From positions 2,920,001-2,984,000 of the forward strand of contig CP119310.1 in NCBI GenBank assembly GCA_029203185.1: a stretch of 64,000 nt of DNA. The letters run 5' to 3'. Under the pieces are notes generated by a model, which worked only from the letters and a program-made list of their open reading frames with translations, had not been told where the DNA came from and did not search any database. Positions 17,074 through 24,413 of the stretch are shown here, in pieces; position 1 is the stretch's first letter, and each line of letters opens with the position of its first letter. The position numbers and the translations under genes are program-made. The DNA is from Candidatus Chryseobacterium colombiense. GTDB taxonomy: Bacteria > Bacteroidota > Bacteroidia > Flavobacteriales > Weeksellaceae.

Positions 17074-17558
17074 TCTTTAGCATAAGTTTTAACGAATTCA
17101 TTTCTCAAACCAATCTGTATCGCTCTTCTTTCCAATTTATTTCCGAAAGGGTCGTGATCCGGATCCCACTGCAGTCTCACAGAAGATTCTTTCACCTGAT
17201 CTTGCCATACTTGTCTGGAAATTCCCAATCGTTCATTATAGGAAGAGTATACTGCATTTTCAAGATATTTTTTGAACGCACTCATTTTTAAATGAATCGC
17301 CAAAACTGATTCCTGCCCTTCTTTTTTTCCCCAACCGTTTCGGTACATCATCCAAAGAAAATTAGGTTTTATCCAGGTCATTCTTTCGAGACTGAATGCT
17401 CCGCCAAAATATTGGTTTTTAATGGCAAACTCTCCTATTTCTTTTCGGTAAGACTGATACACAATGATCTTATCATCATCATATTGAGCCATAATGTGAT
17501 GCCCTTTTTCAGGCCAATCTTGTAGTTGTTCTTTATATTTTTTTAATTTGAGTTCCAT
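17067..17558 (-). CDS. DUF4291 family protein, truncated by frameshift
   Basis: The 163-residue open frame carries the DUF4291 core: IIVYQSYRKEIGEFAI, ERMTWIKPNFLWMMYRNGW and SVRLQWDPDHDP, then RRAIQIGLRNEFVKTYAKEI before an early stop. Complete members continue for about 40 more residues, and that tail is found out of frame at 16939-17073. Function of DUF4291 is unknown; it is found with ADP-ribose genes in other genomes. The ATG overlaps the stop of the PARG-like gene (TAATG). The product may be inactive unless the shift is bypassed or is an assembly error. Confidence 0.85.
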   Translation of the reverse strand: MELKLKKYKEQLQDWPEKGHHIMAQYDDDKIIVYQSYRKEIGEFAIKNQYFGGAFSLERMTWIKPNFLWMMYRNGWGKKEGQESVLAIHLKMSAFKKYLENAVYSSYNERLGISRQVWQDQVKESSVRLQWDPDHDPFGNKLERRAIQIGLRNEFVKTYAKEI

Positions 17559-18787
17559 TATATTTCTTCAAACGGTTCTATCATTTCCTCCTTCTTCGTT
17601 AGAATCGCAAAAACCACTCTTTTAAATTTATTTTTATATTTTCCGTGAAGATGCTTCTTAAACAATTCAGCAATTTCTTTCGGATTATTTTTGAAAACAC
17701 CGCATCCCCAAGCTCCTAAAATCAAGGTTTCATTTCCCTGACTTAAAGCCAAAGCCAGCATCTTATCTGTTCTTACATCCATCGCTTCGAAAATTTCGCC
17801 TTCTCTTTCTGGTTCCTGACGTTTTACAACACCTGCATTCACCGCCGGAGACGTGATGAAATTACACAATACAGGTTTTGGTAACAATTCGCCTTTATCT
17901 TTTCTGAAAACCGGAACCTTCGGACTATAAATCATCATATCGGTATAAAAACAAGATTCCATTTCGCGGTGAATTTTGTAATAATCCCATCCTTGAAGCA
18001 AACTTTCATACAATCCGGAGGTTCTTGCCAGACTTTCTTCCTGTGCTTCAGCTCCGTTGATAAAACCTCCACCCGGATTTTTTGCCGATGCGAAATTTAA
18101 GCACATCATCTTTTCCTGATTTTCTTCTTCGGCTAATTGTAAAATTGCTTTTAAAGAACTGCATCTCCAGACTTCAAACTGAGTTTGAAAATGGGGTTCC
18201 GGAAACCTATTGTTTGTCAATTCTGCAAGTTCTTCAGGATAAAACAAAACTGTTCCTTTTGTCGAAGCTTCAAGTTCGTTCTCTATATTTATTTTTTCGT
18301 TGTATTCGTTCATATAATATTTTCTGGCCAAGATTTCCAGTGTATCTTTTGCCATTCCTTTATTCGTCATCGTTAGTTTTTTTATGTTTAATAGTAAATT
18401 TTCTACATCAGCATTTGTAGGTTCTTTAAAATCTTTCCCCATAAATACTTTTTTTACTTTGATATTTCCTACAATCGCCTGATTAAAAGTATCCAATTCT
18501 TCCGAAGAAACCCACAGTTCATTGTGATTTCTGGCGCCTACATTTTGTGCAGGATATTTATTAACTATTTCTTCCAGAACTTCAAACTGAGTAACAAATC
18601 CGAGATAATTTCCTGCCTCGTCTCTGGTATTCCATTTTTCTGCAATTTCGGAAGCATAGTCTTCATCTAAAACGGGATAGAAAATCGGTTGCCATTCCAA
18701 TCTTGGAGGAAATTTTTTGAAATTACTTTCTATAATTAAAAGCATTTCTTTTTCTCCAACGGGTCTGTATAATGTTTTTGTTTTCAT
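17558..18787 (-). CDS. TIGR02452 PARG-like hydrolase with N-terminal crystallin-J1-like domain
   Basis: This 409-residue protein joins two parts. Residues 1-115 (LYRPVGEKEMLLI, PPRLEWQPIFYPVL, YLGFVTQFEV, ELWVSSEEL, IVG) match the small domain often named ADP-ribosylation/crystallin J1. Residues 130-409 are a microbial PARG-type macrodomain with the catalytic signature GGG (239-241) and QEE (249-251), followed by SLARTSGLY and GAWGCGVFKNNP. It should cleave poly- or mono-ADP-ribose bonds. It is the first gene of a coupled unit with DUF4291, ARH copy 2 and a macrodomain protein. The fusion is unusual, since these parts are often separate. Confidence 0.9.
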   Translation of the reverse strand: MKTKTLYRPVGEKEMLLIIESNFKKFPPRLEWQPIFYPVLDEDYASEIAEKWNTRDEAGNYLGFVTQFEVLEEIVNKYPAQNVGARNHNELWVSSEELDTFNQAIVGNIKVKKVFMGKDFKEPTNADVENLLLNIKKLTMTNKGMAKDTLEILARKYYMNEYNEKINIENELEASTKGTVLFYPEELAELTNNRFPEPHFQTQFEVWRCSSLKAILQLAEEENQEKMMCLNFASAKNPGGGFINGAEAQEESLARTSGLYESLLQGWDYYKIHREMESCFYTDMMIYSPKVPVFRKDKGELLPKPVLCNFITSPAVNAGVVKRQEPEREGEIFEAMDVRTDKMLALALSQGNETLILGAWGCGVFKNNPKEIAELFKKHLHGKYKNKFKRVVFAILTKKEEMIEPFEEI

Positions 18788-18806
18788 GGTTATGTTTTTT
18801 ATATCT

Positions 18807-18905
18807 TATTTTTTAACGCAAAGCCGCAAAGTTTTTTGTTAATAATTCTGTTGATTTTTAAGTTCGCAAAGGCGTTTCACTTAACTAAGCTCGCAAAGAA
18901 CTTTT
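18807..18905. repeat. Dispersed intergenic repeat, family A, copy 2
   Basis: The stretch starts TTTTTTAACGCAAAGCCGCA and ends with GCGTTTCACTTAACTAAGC then CGCAAAGAAC. It shares block order with 15413-15507 and lies directly upstream of the PARG-like gene. No gene is visible. Confidence 0.7.
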
Positions 18906-18931
18906 CATGAGGTCAAATTTTAGAAATTATT

Positions 18932-19405
18932 TTATTCAAAATCGTAAACATATACATCAATATTATTTTGTAGTAATGTTCTTTCGATAATAGATTCGAC
19001 TTCTCCCCATTTTCCACCAGCTAAACCACAACCAATTCTAGGTATATGGATACTTGCATTTAATTTTAAAGCTTCATCAGAAAGTTTATTTAGACACTGT
19101 TCAACGGCTTCATATCTGATTGGTGGAATTCCTTTTGAATTGATAATTGTCTTATGCTGGCCAATCATATTGCAGACCCAAATATTTTCTTCAACCTGAA
19201 CGATTTGAATTTCTCCTAGTTTAAAATTCTCACCATTTTGAAACCATTTTCTGTATTCAGCTTCAGGTTTTCTCCATCGGTTTGAAATTGCCAACACAAA
19301 ACCTTTTCCCCAACCACCGATATCGTTGCAAATATGAGCAATGATTTTATTTTCTTCACCTTGAGGATTTGTGGCGTCACCTTTTAAATACATCATCATT
19401 TTCAT
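18932..19405 (-). CDS. Macrodomain protein (Poa1/TARG1-like)
   Basis: This 157-residue protein is a compact macrodomain of the Poa1p/TARG1 type. It begins MKMMMYLKGDATNPQG, has IIAHICNDIGGWGKGFVLAIS in the place of the usual ADP-ribose loop and IPRIGCGLAGGKW at the second loop. Such proteins remove ADP-ribose from glutamate or, in the DarG antitoxins, from thymidine in DNA. The start is one of two close ATGs. It follows the SLOG-like gene by two bases. Substrate cannot be decided from sequence alone. Confidence 0.9.
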   Translation of the reverse strand: MKMMMYLKGDATNPQGEENKIIAHICNDIGGWGKGFVLAISNRWRKPEAEYRKWFQNGENFKLGEIQIVQVEENIWVCNMIGQHKTIINSKGIPPIRYEAVEQCLNKLSDEALKLNASIHIPRIGCGLAGGKWGEVESIIERTLLQNNIDVYVYDFE

Positions 19406-19407
19406 GG

Positions 19408-19815
19408 TTACTTGATTTTAATTTTACCTAAACTTAAGCACTTTTCAATATTTTTTAAAGTTCCGCTCTTTCTTTTTTCATCGCTATTGAAATCGATGGC
19501 TAAAAAATGAGTACAAAGTTCTATTCCGAACAGATCTCTTTCATCATCAGAATTAAATCCTCCAATTATTTTCCAGTTTTTTGCTTTTGTCTGAAATGAA
19601 TTGGCAAAATATCTTGGTCTTTTTCCTACATGTAAAACGGTCACATTTCCAGATTTATTCTTTAAAAACTCCATCATTAAAGTATCGGTTCCTGAAAAAT
19701 CTCCGAGAATAAATTCACACTCAGAAAGATTTAATCTTTTTAAGGGTTCTATATAAAACTGATGAAAATTTTCCCAAGATAAATTCCCATTCCCAGATAC
19801 GTATATTTTTTTCAT
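19408..19815 (-). CDS. Hypothetical protein, possible SLOG-like nucleotide-binding fold
   Basis: This 135-residue protein begins MKKIYVSGNGNLSWENF and contains LGDFSGTDTLMMEFLK, VTVLHVGKRPRYF and FGIELCTHFLAIDFNSDEKRKSGT. The order of an early strand with SGN, then GD-x-S-G-x-D and a following helix recalls the SLOG Rossmann-like fold that binds nucleotides such as ADP-ribose derivatives. This is inference from pattern. It is translated with the downstream macrodomain gene (two-base gap). No close family function is known to me. Confidence 0.65.
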   Translation of the reverse strand: MKKIYVSGNGNLSWENFHQFYIEPLKRLNLSECEFILGDFSGTDTLMMEFLKNKSGNVTVLHVGKRPRYFANSFQTKAKNWKIIGGFNSDDERDLFGIELCTHFLAIDFNSDEKRKSGTLKNIEKCLSLGKIKIK

Positions 19816-19837
19816 CGTTGTGTTTTTAGTATTTCTA

Positions 19838-19880
19838 ATTTTTTTAACGCAAAGTCCACAAAGATTTTCTTTTTAAAACT
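19838..19880. repeat. Dispersed intergenic repeat, family A, short copy 3
   Basis: TTTTTTTAACGCAAAGTCCA and CAAAGATTTTCTTTTT repeat the first blocks of the copies at 15413 and 18807; the GCGTTTCACT part is missing. Confidence 0.6.
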
Positions 19881-19893
19881 TTATATATATTTT

Positions 19894-19965
19894 AAGTTTT
19901 GGCTAAAGCCTTTGGACTTACTTTTTTTATGAAAATGGACTAAAGCCCATTCCTATTGATAGGAT
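19894..19965. repeat. Dispersed intergenic repeat, family B
   Basis: The element reads AAGTTTTGGCTAAAGCC, a T-rich middle, then GGACTAAAGCCCATTCC and TATTGATAGG. The GGCTAAAGCC and GACTAAAGCCC blocks are typical of a palindromic repeat I recall from Chryseobacterium genomes. It fills the gap between the PurA-like and SLOG-like genes. Confidence 0.6.
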
Positions 19966-20008
19966 AATTGTGTTTTAATTATTTTTAAATTTAATCAATC
20001 TCTTTATA

Positions 20009-21079
20009 TCAATTAATTTTTCTAAAATCCTTTGAATATGGAGAATAAGATCCAAAAATCGCGTCAAATTTCACCTTAAGGTTTTCTAGTTTAAAATTTT
20101 CATCTAACTGGTCTAAACAAGTCACCACCAGATTTTTCTTTTGCCCAACAACATAGGCTTCATTTGTTTTCAGTGCATAATTCAACAATTCATAATCCAG
20201 ATCTCCAAAACGCAAATCCTTTTGAAATTCATTAAAAGTACAGGTTTCTTCTTCATTATTTTTCAATGCTAATGATTTTTCATTACTCATCCATCCGCTC
20301 CCGTGACGGGTTGAATAATTTCTGGTCACATAAAACATTTCAATATGTTCAATTTCCAGTAGTTTGCAGACTTCATATGCATTTTTTGAAGTTGTATTGG
20401 CATAGGTCACATTGGGGAAAACACCATGATCCATATCCAGCAAAATTCCCTGACTTCCTTCAAAAATTAAATGATTAAATGATTGTAAATAATCATACCC
20501 TTCTATTTTCCAATCCATTTTATCGATGGCTTCTAAAAAATCCTGTAATGCATTATTGATTTCCTCACCTTCTTCAAAGCCGTAATAATTGGCAATTCCT
20601 TTTAATTTTTCAATCAACATCGTTCTTGGACCCATTAAATCAACGGCAAATAATTTAAACGGACCTTCATTTCTTTTCATCGTTGCACCGACTCCCTTTC
20701 CACAGGTTCCATGTTCTAAATTTTTAACATTTTTTCTGTTGTATAAAACATCAAAAGGCGTGGTAACTTTTGCCAAAGGATGAATAATCAGTTCAATATT
20801 TCCGTTTTTTTGCATTAATTCTTCCCTTTCATTGAATAAAAATGTCGGATGAATCGTGCAATGTTCCGTAAAATAGGAAGGCAAACCACGCAGCGCACCG
20901 CTCGCAAAGCTGGAATGAATGTGTTTTTGATCATCAATCATCACCGTATGCGCAGCCTGTTGACCTCCTGAAAACCGAATAACTACAGACTCAGGATGTT
21001 GCCGAGCCAGAAAATCGGTGGTAATGCCTTTGCCTTCATCCCCAAATCCTAAGCCTATAACTATTTGCGCCGTTTTCAT
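20009..21079 (-). CDS. Divergent adenylosuccinate synthetase-like protein
   Basis: This 356-residue protein belongs to the adenylosuccinate synthetase fold, which joins Asp to IMP using GTP. GFGDEGKG (residues 11-18, catalytic Asp14) and His44 in AAHT are kept. EGSQGILLDMDHGVFPNVT matches the EGAQG-x-LLDIDHG block, and STRHGSGW matches the STRVGAG block. It is about 70 residues shorter than housekeeping PurA. The TTGRxRRxGW nucleotide-binding block is replaced by FQKDLRFGDLD, and GGHNAGHT reads GGQQAAHT. It follows the vWA gene by one base. It may use an unusual nucleotide, perhaps one derived from ADP-ribose; a housekeeping purA is expected elsewhere. Confidence 0.85.
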   Translation of the reverse strand: MKTAQIVIGLGFGDEGKGITTDFLARQHPESVVIRFSGGQQAAHTVMIDDQKHIHSSFASGALRGLPSYFTEHCTIHPTFLFNEREELMQKNGNIELIIHPLAKVTTPFDVLYNRKNVKNLEHGTCGKGVGATMKRNEGPFKLFAVDLMGPRTMLIEKLKGIANYYGFEEGEEINNALQDFLEAIDKMDWKIEGYDYLQSFNHLIFEGSQGILLDMDHGVFPNVTYANTTSKNAYEVCKLLEIEHIEMFYVTRNYSTRHGSGWMSNEKSLALKNNEEETCTFNEFQKDLRFGDLDYELLNYALKTNEAYVVGQKKNLVVTCLDQLDENFKLENLKVKFDAIFGSYSPYSKDFRKIN

Positions 21080-21080
21080 T

Positions 21081-21935
21081 TTAATACATTTGAATATTAT
21101 CTAATCCTTTCAAATCTGTTGTTTTCGTAAAGCTATCTCTAAATCTTCCGCAAACCACCTCTTTGATCACTTTTGGAACGTCTCTGTAGTCTTCAATAGA
21201 TAAACAGTTTTGTCCCAACAGATCTTTCCATCCTTTGTCCGCATTAACTGCCTGTCCGGAATGTAAAACACTGATGTGAAAAACTTCATATTTCTTTTGA
21301 GCTTCCGCCAATAGTTCAGTATGCTTGAAAGTCTGTTGACCTGTTCCCATAATTTCTCTGATTGCAGAAGCAGGAAGTGTTTTCAGACAAGACTCGTCGC
21401 CTACTGTGAATAATAATCCTTTCTGATTTCTCTTTTCAAAGGCATCAGTTCTGGTATGAAAAGCAGCAAAATACCAAGCCAATAAGTAACTTTCTCCTGC
21501 ATTTCCACCACCACCTGACTCGATATATGTTCTTGTCAGCCACATATCCAGTTCTTCGTCTCCGGATTCAAACTGACCTACCTGTAATGGATAGCCGTCG
21601 CATTCATGATCCCCGATTCCTAAAAATAAAAGCGCTGCATCAGGAACTCCGCCCTGGATAATTCCACCCATTAATTTGGGAAGACCTTCCTGAATCAAAT
21701 CATAAGGAATATGTCCCATACTTCCCGTTACATCCAATCCTAAAATAATAGGAACCGAATTCGGATGAACTTCAGAATCTCTTGATTCCCTGAAAGAAAT
21801 ACCATAAGGATTCATCGATTCATGTGCTTTTCTTTTTGCATTCTGCGTGAAGATTTCACCTGCAGATTTTGATGCATATCCTGCTTTCTTTGCTCTGTCA
21901 AAACGAGCGTCCATGTCATATCTTGTACCTCCCAT
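21081..21935 (-). CDS. vWA-domain protein in the ADP-ribose island
   Basis: This 284-residue cytoplasmic protein has a von Willebrand A fold. The first metal-site loop reads LGLDVTGSM (Asp68, Ser72), followed by FLGIGDHECDGYPLQ and FTVGDESCLKTLP, which fit the other MIDAS loops. The N-terminal 55 residues are basic and polar (YDMDARFDRAKKAGYASK). There is no signal peptide. Such proteins usually scaffold partners in a metal-dependent way. It lies between a coiled-coil protein and the PurA-like gene with gaps of three and one bases, so all three are probably made together, under the operator at 22288-22306. Confidence 0.85.
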   Translation of the reverse strand: MGGTRYDMDARFDRAKKAGYASKSAGEIFTQNAKRKAHESMNPYGISFRESRDSEVHPNSVPIILGLDVTGSMGHIPYDLIQEGLPKLMGGIIQGGVPDAALLFLGIGDHECDGYPLQVGQFESGDEELDMWLTRTYIESGGGGNAGESYLLAWYFAAFHTRTDAFEKRNQKGLLFTVGDESCLKTLPASAIREIMGTGQQTFKHTELLAEAQKKYEVFHISVLHSGQAVNADKGWKDLLGQNCLSIEDYRDVPKVIKEVVCGRFRDSFTKTTDLKGLDNIQMY

Positions 21936-21938
21936 AAC

Positions 21939-22274
21939 TTAAATTTTTTTGCCAAATAAATATTCAAATCTTTTTCTTGTCAGTTCTAATCGAATATTTA
22001 AATTTCTGATGATTAATGATAATTCTATGTCTTTCTGAACGAATGCTTCCGGCTGAAAATCAGCGAAAGTCAAACTGTTTTTGTCTAAAGGACTGATGTC
22101 TGTTAAACCTTCCTGTTCTCTTTCCAGCCTTTTGATCTTCAGTTCGATATCCTCTACTCTCCGCCTGTAAATCAGCGCTGCATCTTCTCCGATAATTCGG
22201 GCACGGTCCTCTCTAATCTGGTCATTATTTCTCTGTAATGACCCGATGAATCTGGGCTTTAGATTGTCTTCCAT
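21939..22274 (-). CDS. Coiled-coil hypothetical protein
   Basis: This 111-residue protein is mostly helical and highly charged. RRRVEDIELKIKRLEREQEGL suggests a coiled coil near residues 35-57, and IIRNLNIRLELTRKRFEYLF a second amphipathic helix at the C-terminus. There is no signal peptide. It is the first gene of the three-gene unit with vWA and PurA-like proteins and sits directly under a palindromic operator. It may bridge the vWA protein and its partner, which is inference. I do not recognise a named family. Confidence 0.75.
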   Translation of the reverse strand: MEDNLKPRFIGSLQRNNDQIREDRARIIGEDAALIYRRRVEDIELKIKRLEREQEGLTDISPLDKNSLTFADFQPEAFVQKDIELSLIIRNLNIRLELTRKRFEYLFGKKI

Positions 22275-22287
22275 AATTCATTTTTAT

Positions 22288-22306
22288 TTGTGTTAATTTT
22301 ACGCTA
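22288..22306. promoter_or_regulatory. Putative NrtR operator 1
   Basis: TTGTGTTAATTTTACGCTA fits the pattern TTGYGTTA-N4-TACRCWA. It lies 14-32 bp upstream of the coiled-coil/vWA/PurA-like unit. Three more copies lie at 23470, 23524 and 24414. Confidence 0.65.
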
Positions 22307-22344
22307 ATTTAAAACTGCATGGTTTTGCTTTAACTTTTCTTAAA

Positions 22345-22893
22345 TTAGTTTTTAGAGTACATAACGTCTGTTCTCAAAACGTACTTTAAACCACTGATTA
22401 AAGTTTTTCCTTCGTGTCTCAAAGGATGGTAAAAAACTAACGCAGATCCTTTCTTCGGGAGTACAGTGAACAGATTTTCAAATTCAGTTTCTCCGCCTTC
22501 AAAATCATCATTCAGATAGATTAAAAAAGTGTAAAAGCTTACTTCATTTTCATTTCTTTCATAGCTTCCATCTCTATGCATTCTGAACAGTTGCCCCGGC
22601 AAATATTTATAAACCCTGAACATTTCATTAAAACCTGACAGGTTATATATTCCCGCTTTTTCCGGTAAGAATTCTTTTGCCTTTTCAAAGAGATTTGCAG
22701 CCATCTTTTCATCAAATATCATAAGCCTTTCATTATTTCTTATTCCTTTGCTCATGACCTGTTTTCCGTGCATATTTATTTTTGCCTCTTCGAAAGTCTG
22801 TTTCTCTGCTCTTTTTATATATTCATCACATTCTTCATCATTCAAAAAATTCTCTATAATAAAAATCTGTGGGTGTAATTCTTTCTTTTCCAT
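22345..22893 (-). CDS. 2OG-Fe(II) oxygenase, prolyl 4-hydroxylase-like
   Basis: This 182-residue enzyme has the double-stranded beta-helix of prolyl 4-hydroxylase-type oxygenases. The iron ligands are H106 and D108 in FRMHRDG and H160 in LRHEG, with Lys170 in SGLKYVLR placed to hold 2-oxoglutarate. FEGGETEFENL is the usual strand between the two His. It starts MEKKELHPQIF. It lies between the NADAR gene and the vWA unit with its own short upstream region, which holds only a weak half-match to the operator pattern. The substrate is unknown; a protein residue or nucleotide linked to ADP-ribose repair is possible. Confidence 0.88.
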   Translation of the reverse strand: MEKKELHPQIFIIENFLNDEECDEYIKRAEKQTFEEAKINMHGKQVMSKGIRNNERLMIFDEKMAANLFEKAKEFLPEKAGIYNLSGFNEMFRVYKYLPGQLFRMHRDGSYERNENEVSFYTFLIYLNDDFEGGETEFENLFTVLPKKGSALVFYHPLRHEGKTLISGLKYVLRTDVMYSKN

Positions 22894-22924
22894 AATTTAT
22901 ATTTTGTGTCGTGTTAGTGTGTTT

Positions 22925-23467
22925 TTACCTTCTTAATTCATCTCTTACTTCCATTAAAGCAAATCCTAAAAGATTTTCACCCTCCCATTGTGACGGATTT
23001 TGAGCTCTCGGATCGGTTTCAAGCATTCCGATTCCCCAAATTGCATCGTATGGACTGGCTTCTACCAGAATCTTATCATTTGTTGAAAGCAAAAATTCTT
23101 TAAACTTTTCATTTTGAGAAAACTTCAACAGATTTCCTTGTCTTACAATTTGATATTTGTGCTCATCCCAGATTTTCGGATCAAAGTTTTTTACTTTTCT
23201 TCCCAGACTTTTTGCCAGATTCGGAGTTTCTGCTTTTACAATTTGTTCTAAAACTTCATCATCATTAAATAATTTCGCTTTTCCGGCCATCATATAATGT
23301 TCAGCAGTTTTATAAATGATTCCATTTTCCTGAAATTCAAAAGGAAACCACTGACTGAAACAAGCTTTCGTAATTTCATCTTTCATGGTATGTCCCCAGA
23401 AGAACAGAAATTCTAGTTTCTCTTTTTTATTATATTTTTCAATCGTATTGTTTAATGTGTATTTCAT
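22925..23467 (-). CDS. NADAR family protein (YbiA-like)
   Basis: This protein of about 180 residues belongs to the NADAR/YbiA family. Some members remove ADP-ribose from guanine bases in DNA, others act on riboflavin intermediates as N-glycosidases. Motifs visible are FWGHT, SQWFPFEF, YKTAEHYMMAGKA, DPKIWDEHKY, ASPYDAIWGIGM and the C-terminal GFALMEVRDEL. I prefer the ATG at 23467; the earlier in-frame ATG at 23488 would lie within the operator. Two operator copies precede the gene, so it is probably the most strongly controlled gene of the regulon. Context favours the ADP-ribose role. Confidence 0.9.
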   Translation of the reverse strand: MKYTLNNTIEKYNKKEKLEFLFFWGHTMKDEITKACFSQWFPFEFQENGIIYKTAEHYMMAGKAKLFNDDEVLEQIVKAETPNLAKSLGRKVKNFDPKIWDEHKYQIVRQGNLLKFSQNEKFKEFLLSTNDKILVEASPYDAIWGIGMLETDPRAQNPSQWEGENLLGFALMEVRDELRR

Positions 23468-23469
23468 TA

Positions 23470-23488
23470 TTGCGTTATTTTTACACAA
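23470..23488. promoter_or_regulatory. Putative NrtR operator 2
   Basis: TTGCGTTATTTTTACACAA matches the pattern. It ends three bases before the NADAR start codon, where a bound repressor could block transcription or initiation. Confidence 0.7.
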
Positions 23489-23523
23489 ATTTAAAAGATT
23501 ATGAATTTATTATCCAAATTTAT

Positions 23524-23542
23524 TTGCGTTAATTTTACACTA
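23524..23542. promoter_or_regulatory. Putative NrtR operator 3
   Basis: TTGCGTTAATTTTACACTA is a second copy upstream of NADAR, 54 bp from operator 2. That is close to five helical turns, so looping or cooperative binding is possible. Confidence 0.65.
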
Positions 23543-23594
23543 AATAATTTAATCAACTGATTATCAGTATTAAAAATTTAATTATAAAGTAAAA

Positions 23595-23680
23595 GCGATT
23601 GTCATTCTGACGAAGGAAGAATCTTACTACAATTTACGGATTCTTCAATCCGCTCCGCTACTTTCAGAATGACAGCGATA
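23595..23680. repeat. Palindromic intergenic repeat, family C
   Basis: GTCATTCTGA (23601-23610) and TCAGAATGAC (23664-23673) are perfect inverted arms around GAAGGAAGAATC and GATTCTTCAATCCG blocks. This hairpin type is widespread between flavobacterial genes. A decayed copy is at 12231-12296. Confidence 0.7.
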
Positions 23681-23708
23681 GAAAACGATGTTAGTGAAGT
23701 TTTTAAAT

Positions 23709-24404
23709 TTATTTGATTTCAAAATAAAACCCCTGCTCTTCAAGCTCCTTATACTTTTCCTCGTTAAAAGTAAATAGCTTTCCGGGCCTTCCACTACCTT
23801 CTTTTTTTAAAGTATTGGTATCATTGAGCAATCCATAGCTCATAATTTTTTTACGGAAATTTCGACGGTCAATTTCTTTTCCGATAATGGTTTTATAAAG
23901 ATTTTCCAGGTCAGAAAAAGCAAATTCTTCATTAAGAAGGTTGAATCCGATCGGCTGATATTGAATTTTGGTACGGAGTCTTTTTAAGGCAAGATCAATG
24001 ATAGTTTGATGGTCAAAAGCCAATTTTGGGAGCTGATTCACACTGAACCATTGTGCATCGTCTGCATCAGAATCAGCAAACAGTTCATGATAAGACGGAT
24101 TTACAAGCCCCAAATAAGCTATTGAAACGACTCTGTTTCTAGGGTCTCGCCCAACATTCCCAAAAGTATAGAGTTGTTCCAAAAAATCAGGCTTTATGCC
24201 TGCCTCTTCGTATAATTCTCTTTTTACAGCATCATCCAGATTTTCGTCATCCAAAACCAGTCCTCCGGGAAGTGCCCAACCTCCTTTGAAGGGCTCAATA
24301 TTCCTTTTTATCAAAAGAAGCTGAAGATCTTTTTTATCAAAATATCCGAAAATAACCGCGTCTACGGCAACTTTTATATCCTGTAATTTTTTGGGAGACT
24401 CCAT
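23709..24404 (-). CDS. nrtR: NrtR-like Nudix transcriptional regulator
   Basis: This 231-residue protein joins an N-terminal Nudix domain to a C-terminal winged helix (from about residue 150; RRNFRKKIMSYGLL, GRPGKLFTFN). That is the NrtR/AraR architecture. NrtR proteins sense ADP-ribose or related NAD products and repress NAD genes. The Nudix box fits the canonical spacing (Gly48, Glu54, Arg62-Glu63, Glu66-Glu67, Gly69), so it may still hydrolyse its ligand. It stands at the upstream end of the island, and an operator copy lies 10-28 bp before its start, suggesting autoregulation. A sugar-sensing AraR-like role is the main alternative, but context favours ADP-ribose. Confidence 0.85.
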   Translation of the reverse strand: MESPKKLQDIKVAVDAVIFGYFDKKDLQLLLIKRNIEPFKGGWALPGGLVLDDENLDDAVKRELYEEAGIKPDFLEQLYTFGNVGRDPRNRVVSIAYLGLVNPSYHELFADSDADDAQWFSVNQLPKLAFDHQTIIDLALKRLRTKIQYQPIGFNLLNEEFAFSDLENLYKTIIGKEIDRRNFRKKIMSYGLLNDTNTLKKEGSGRPGKLFTFNEEKYKELEEQGFYFEIK

Positions 24405-24413
24405 TGTATTAAT

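Noticed and set aside
15413..19880. TTAACGCAA in repeat family A as NrtR half sites
   Set aside because: Only one half of the palindrome is present and the second half TACRCWA is missing, so the likeness is probably chance.
20009..21079. Phage PurZ-like enzyme making 2-aminoadenine nucleotides
   Set aside because: The catalytic Asp of GDEGKG, which as I recall is changed in PurZ, is kept, and no phage genes or DNA polymerase partner are nearby.
22900..22922. A fifth NrtR operator before the 2OG oxygenase
   Set aside because: TTGTGT and GTGTTA fragments are present but not in the right order or spacing, so the match is too weak.
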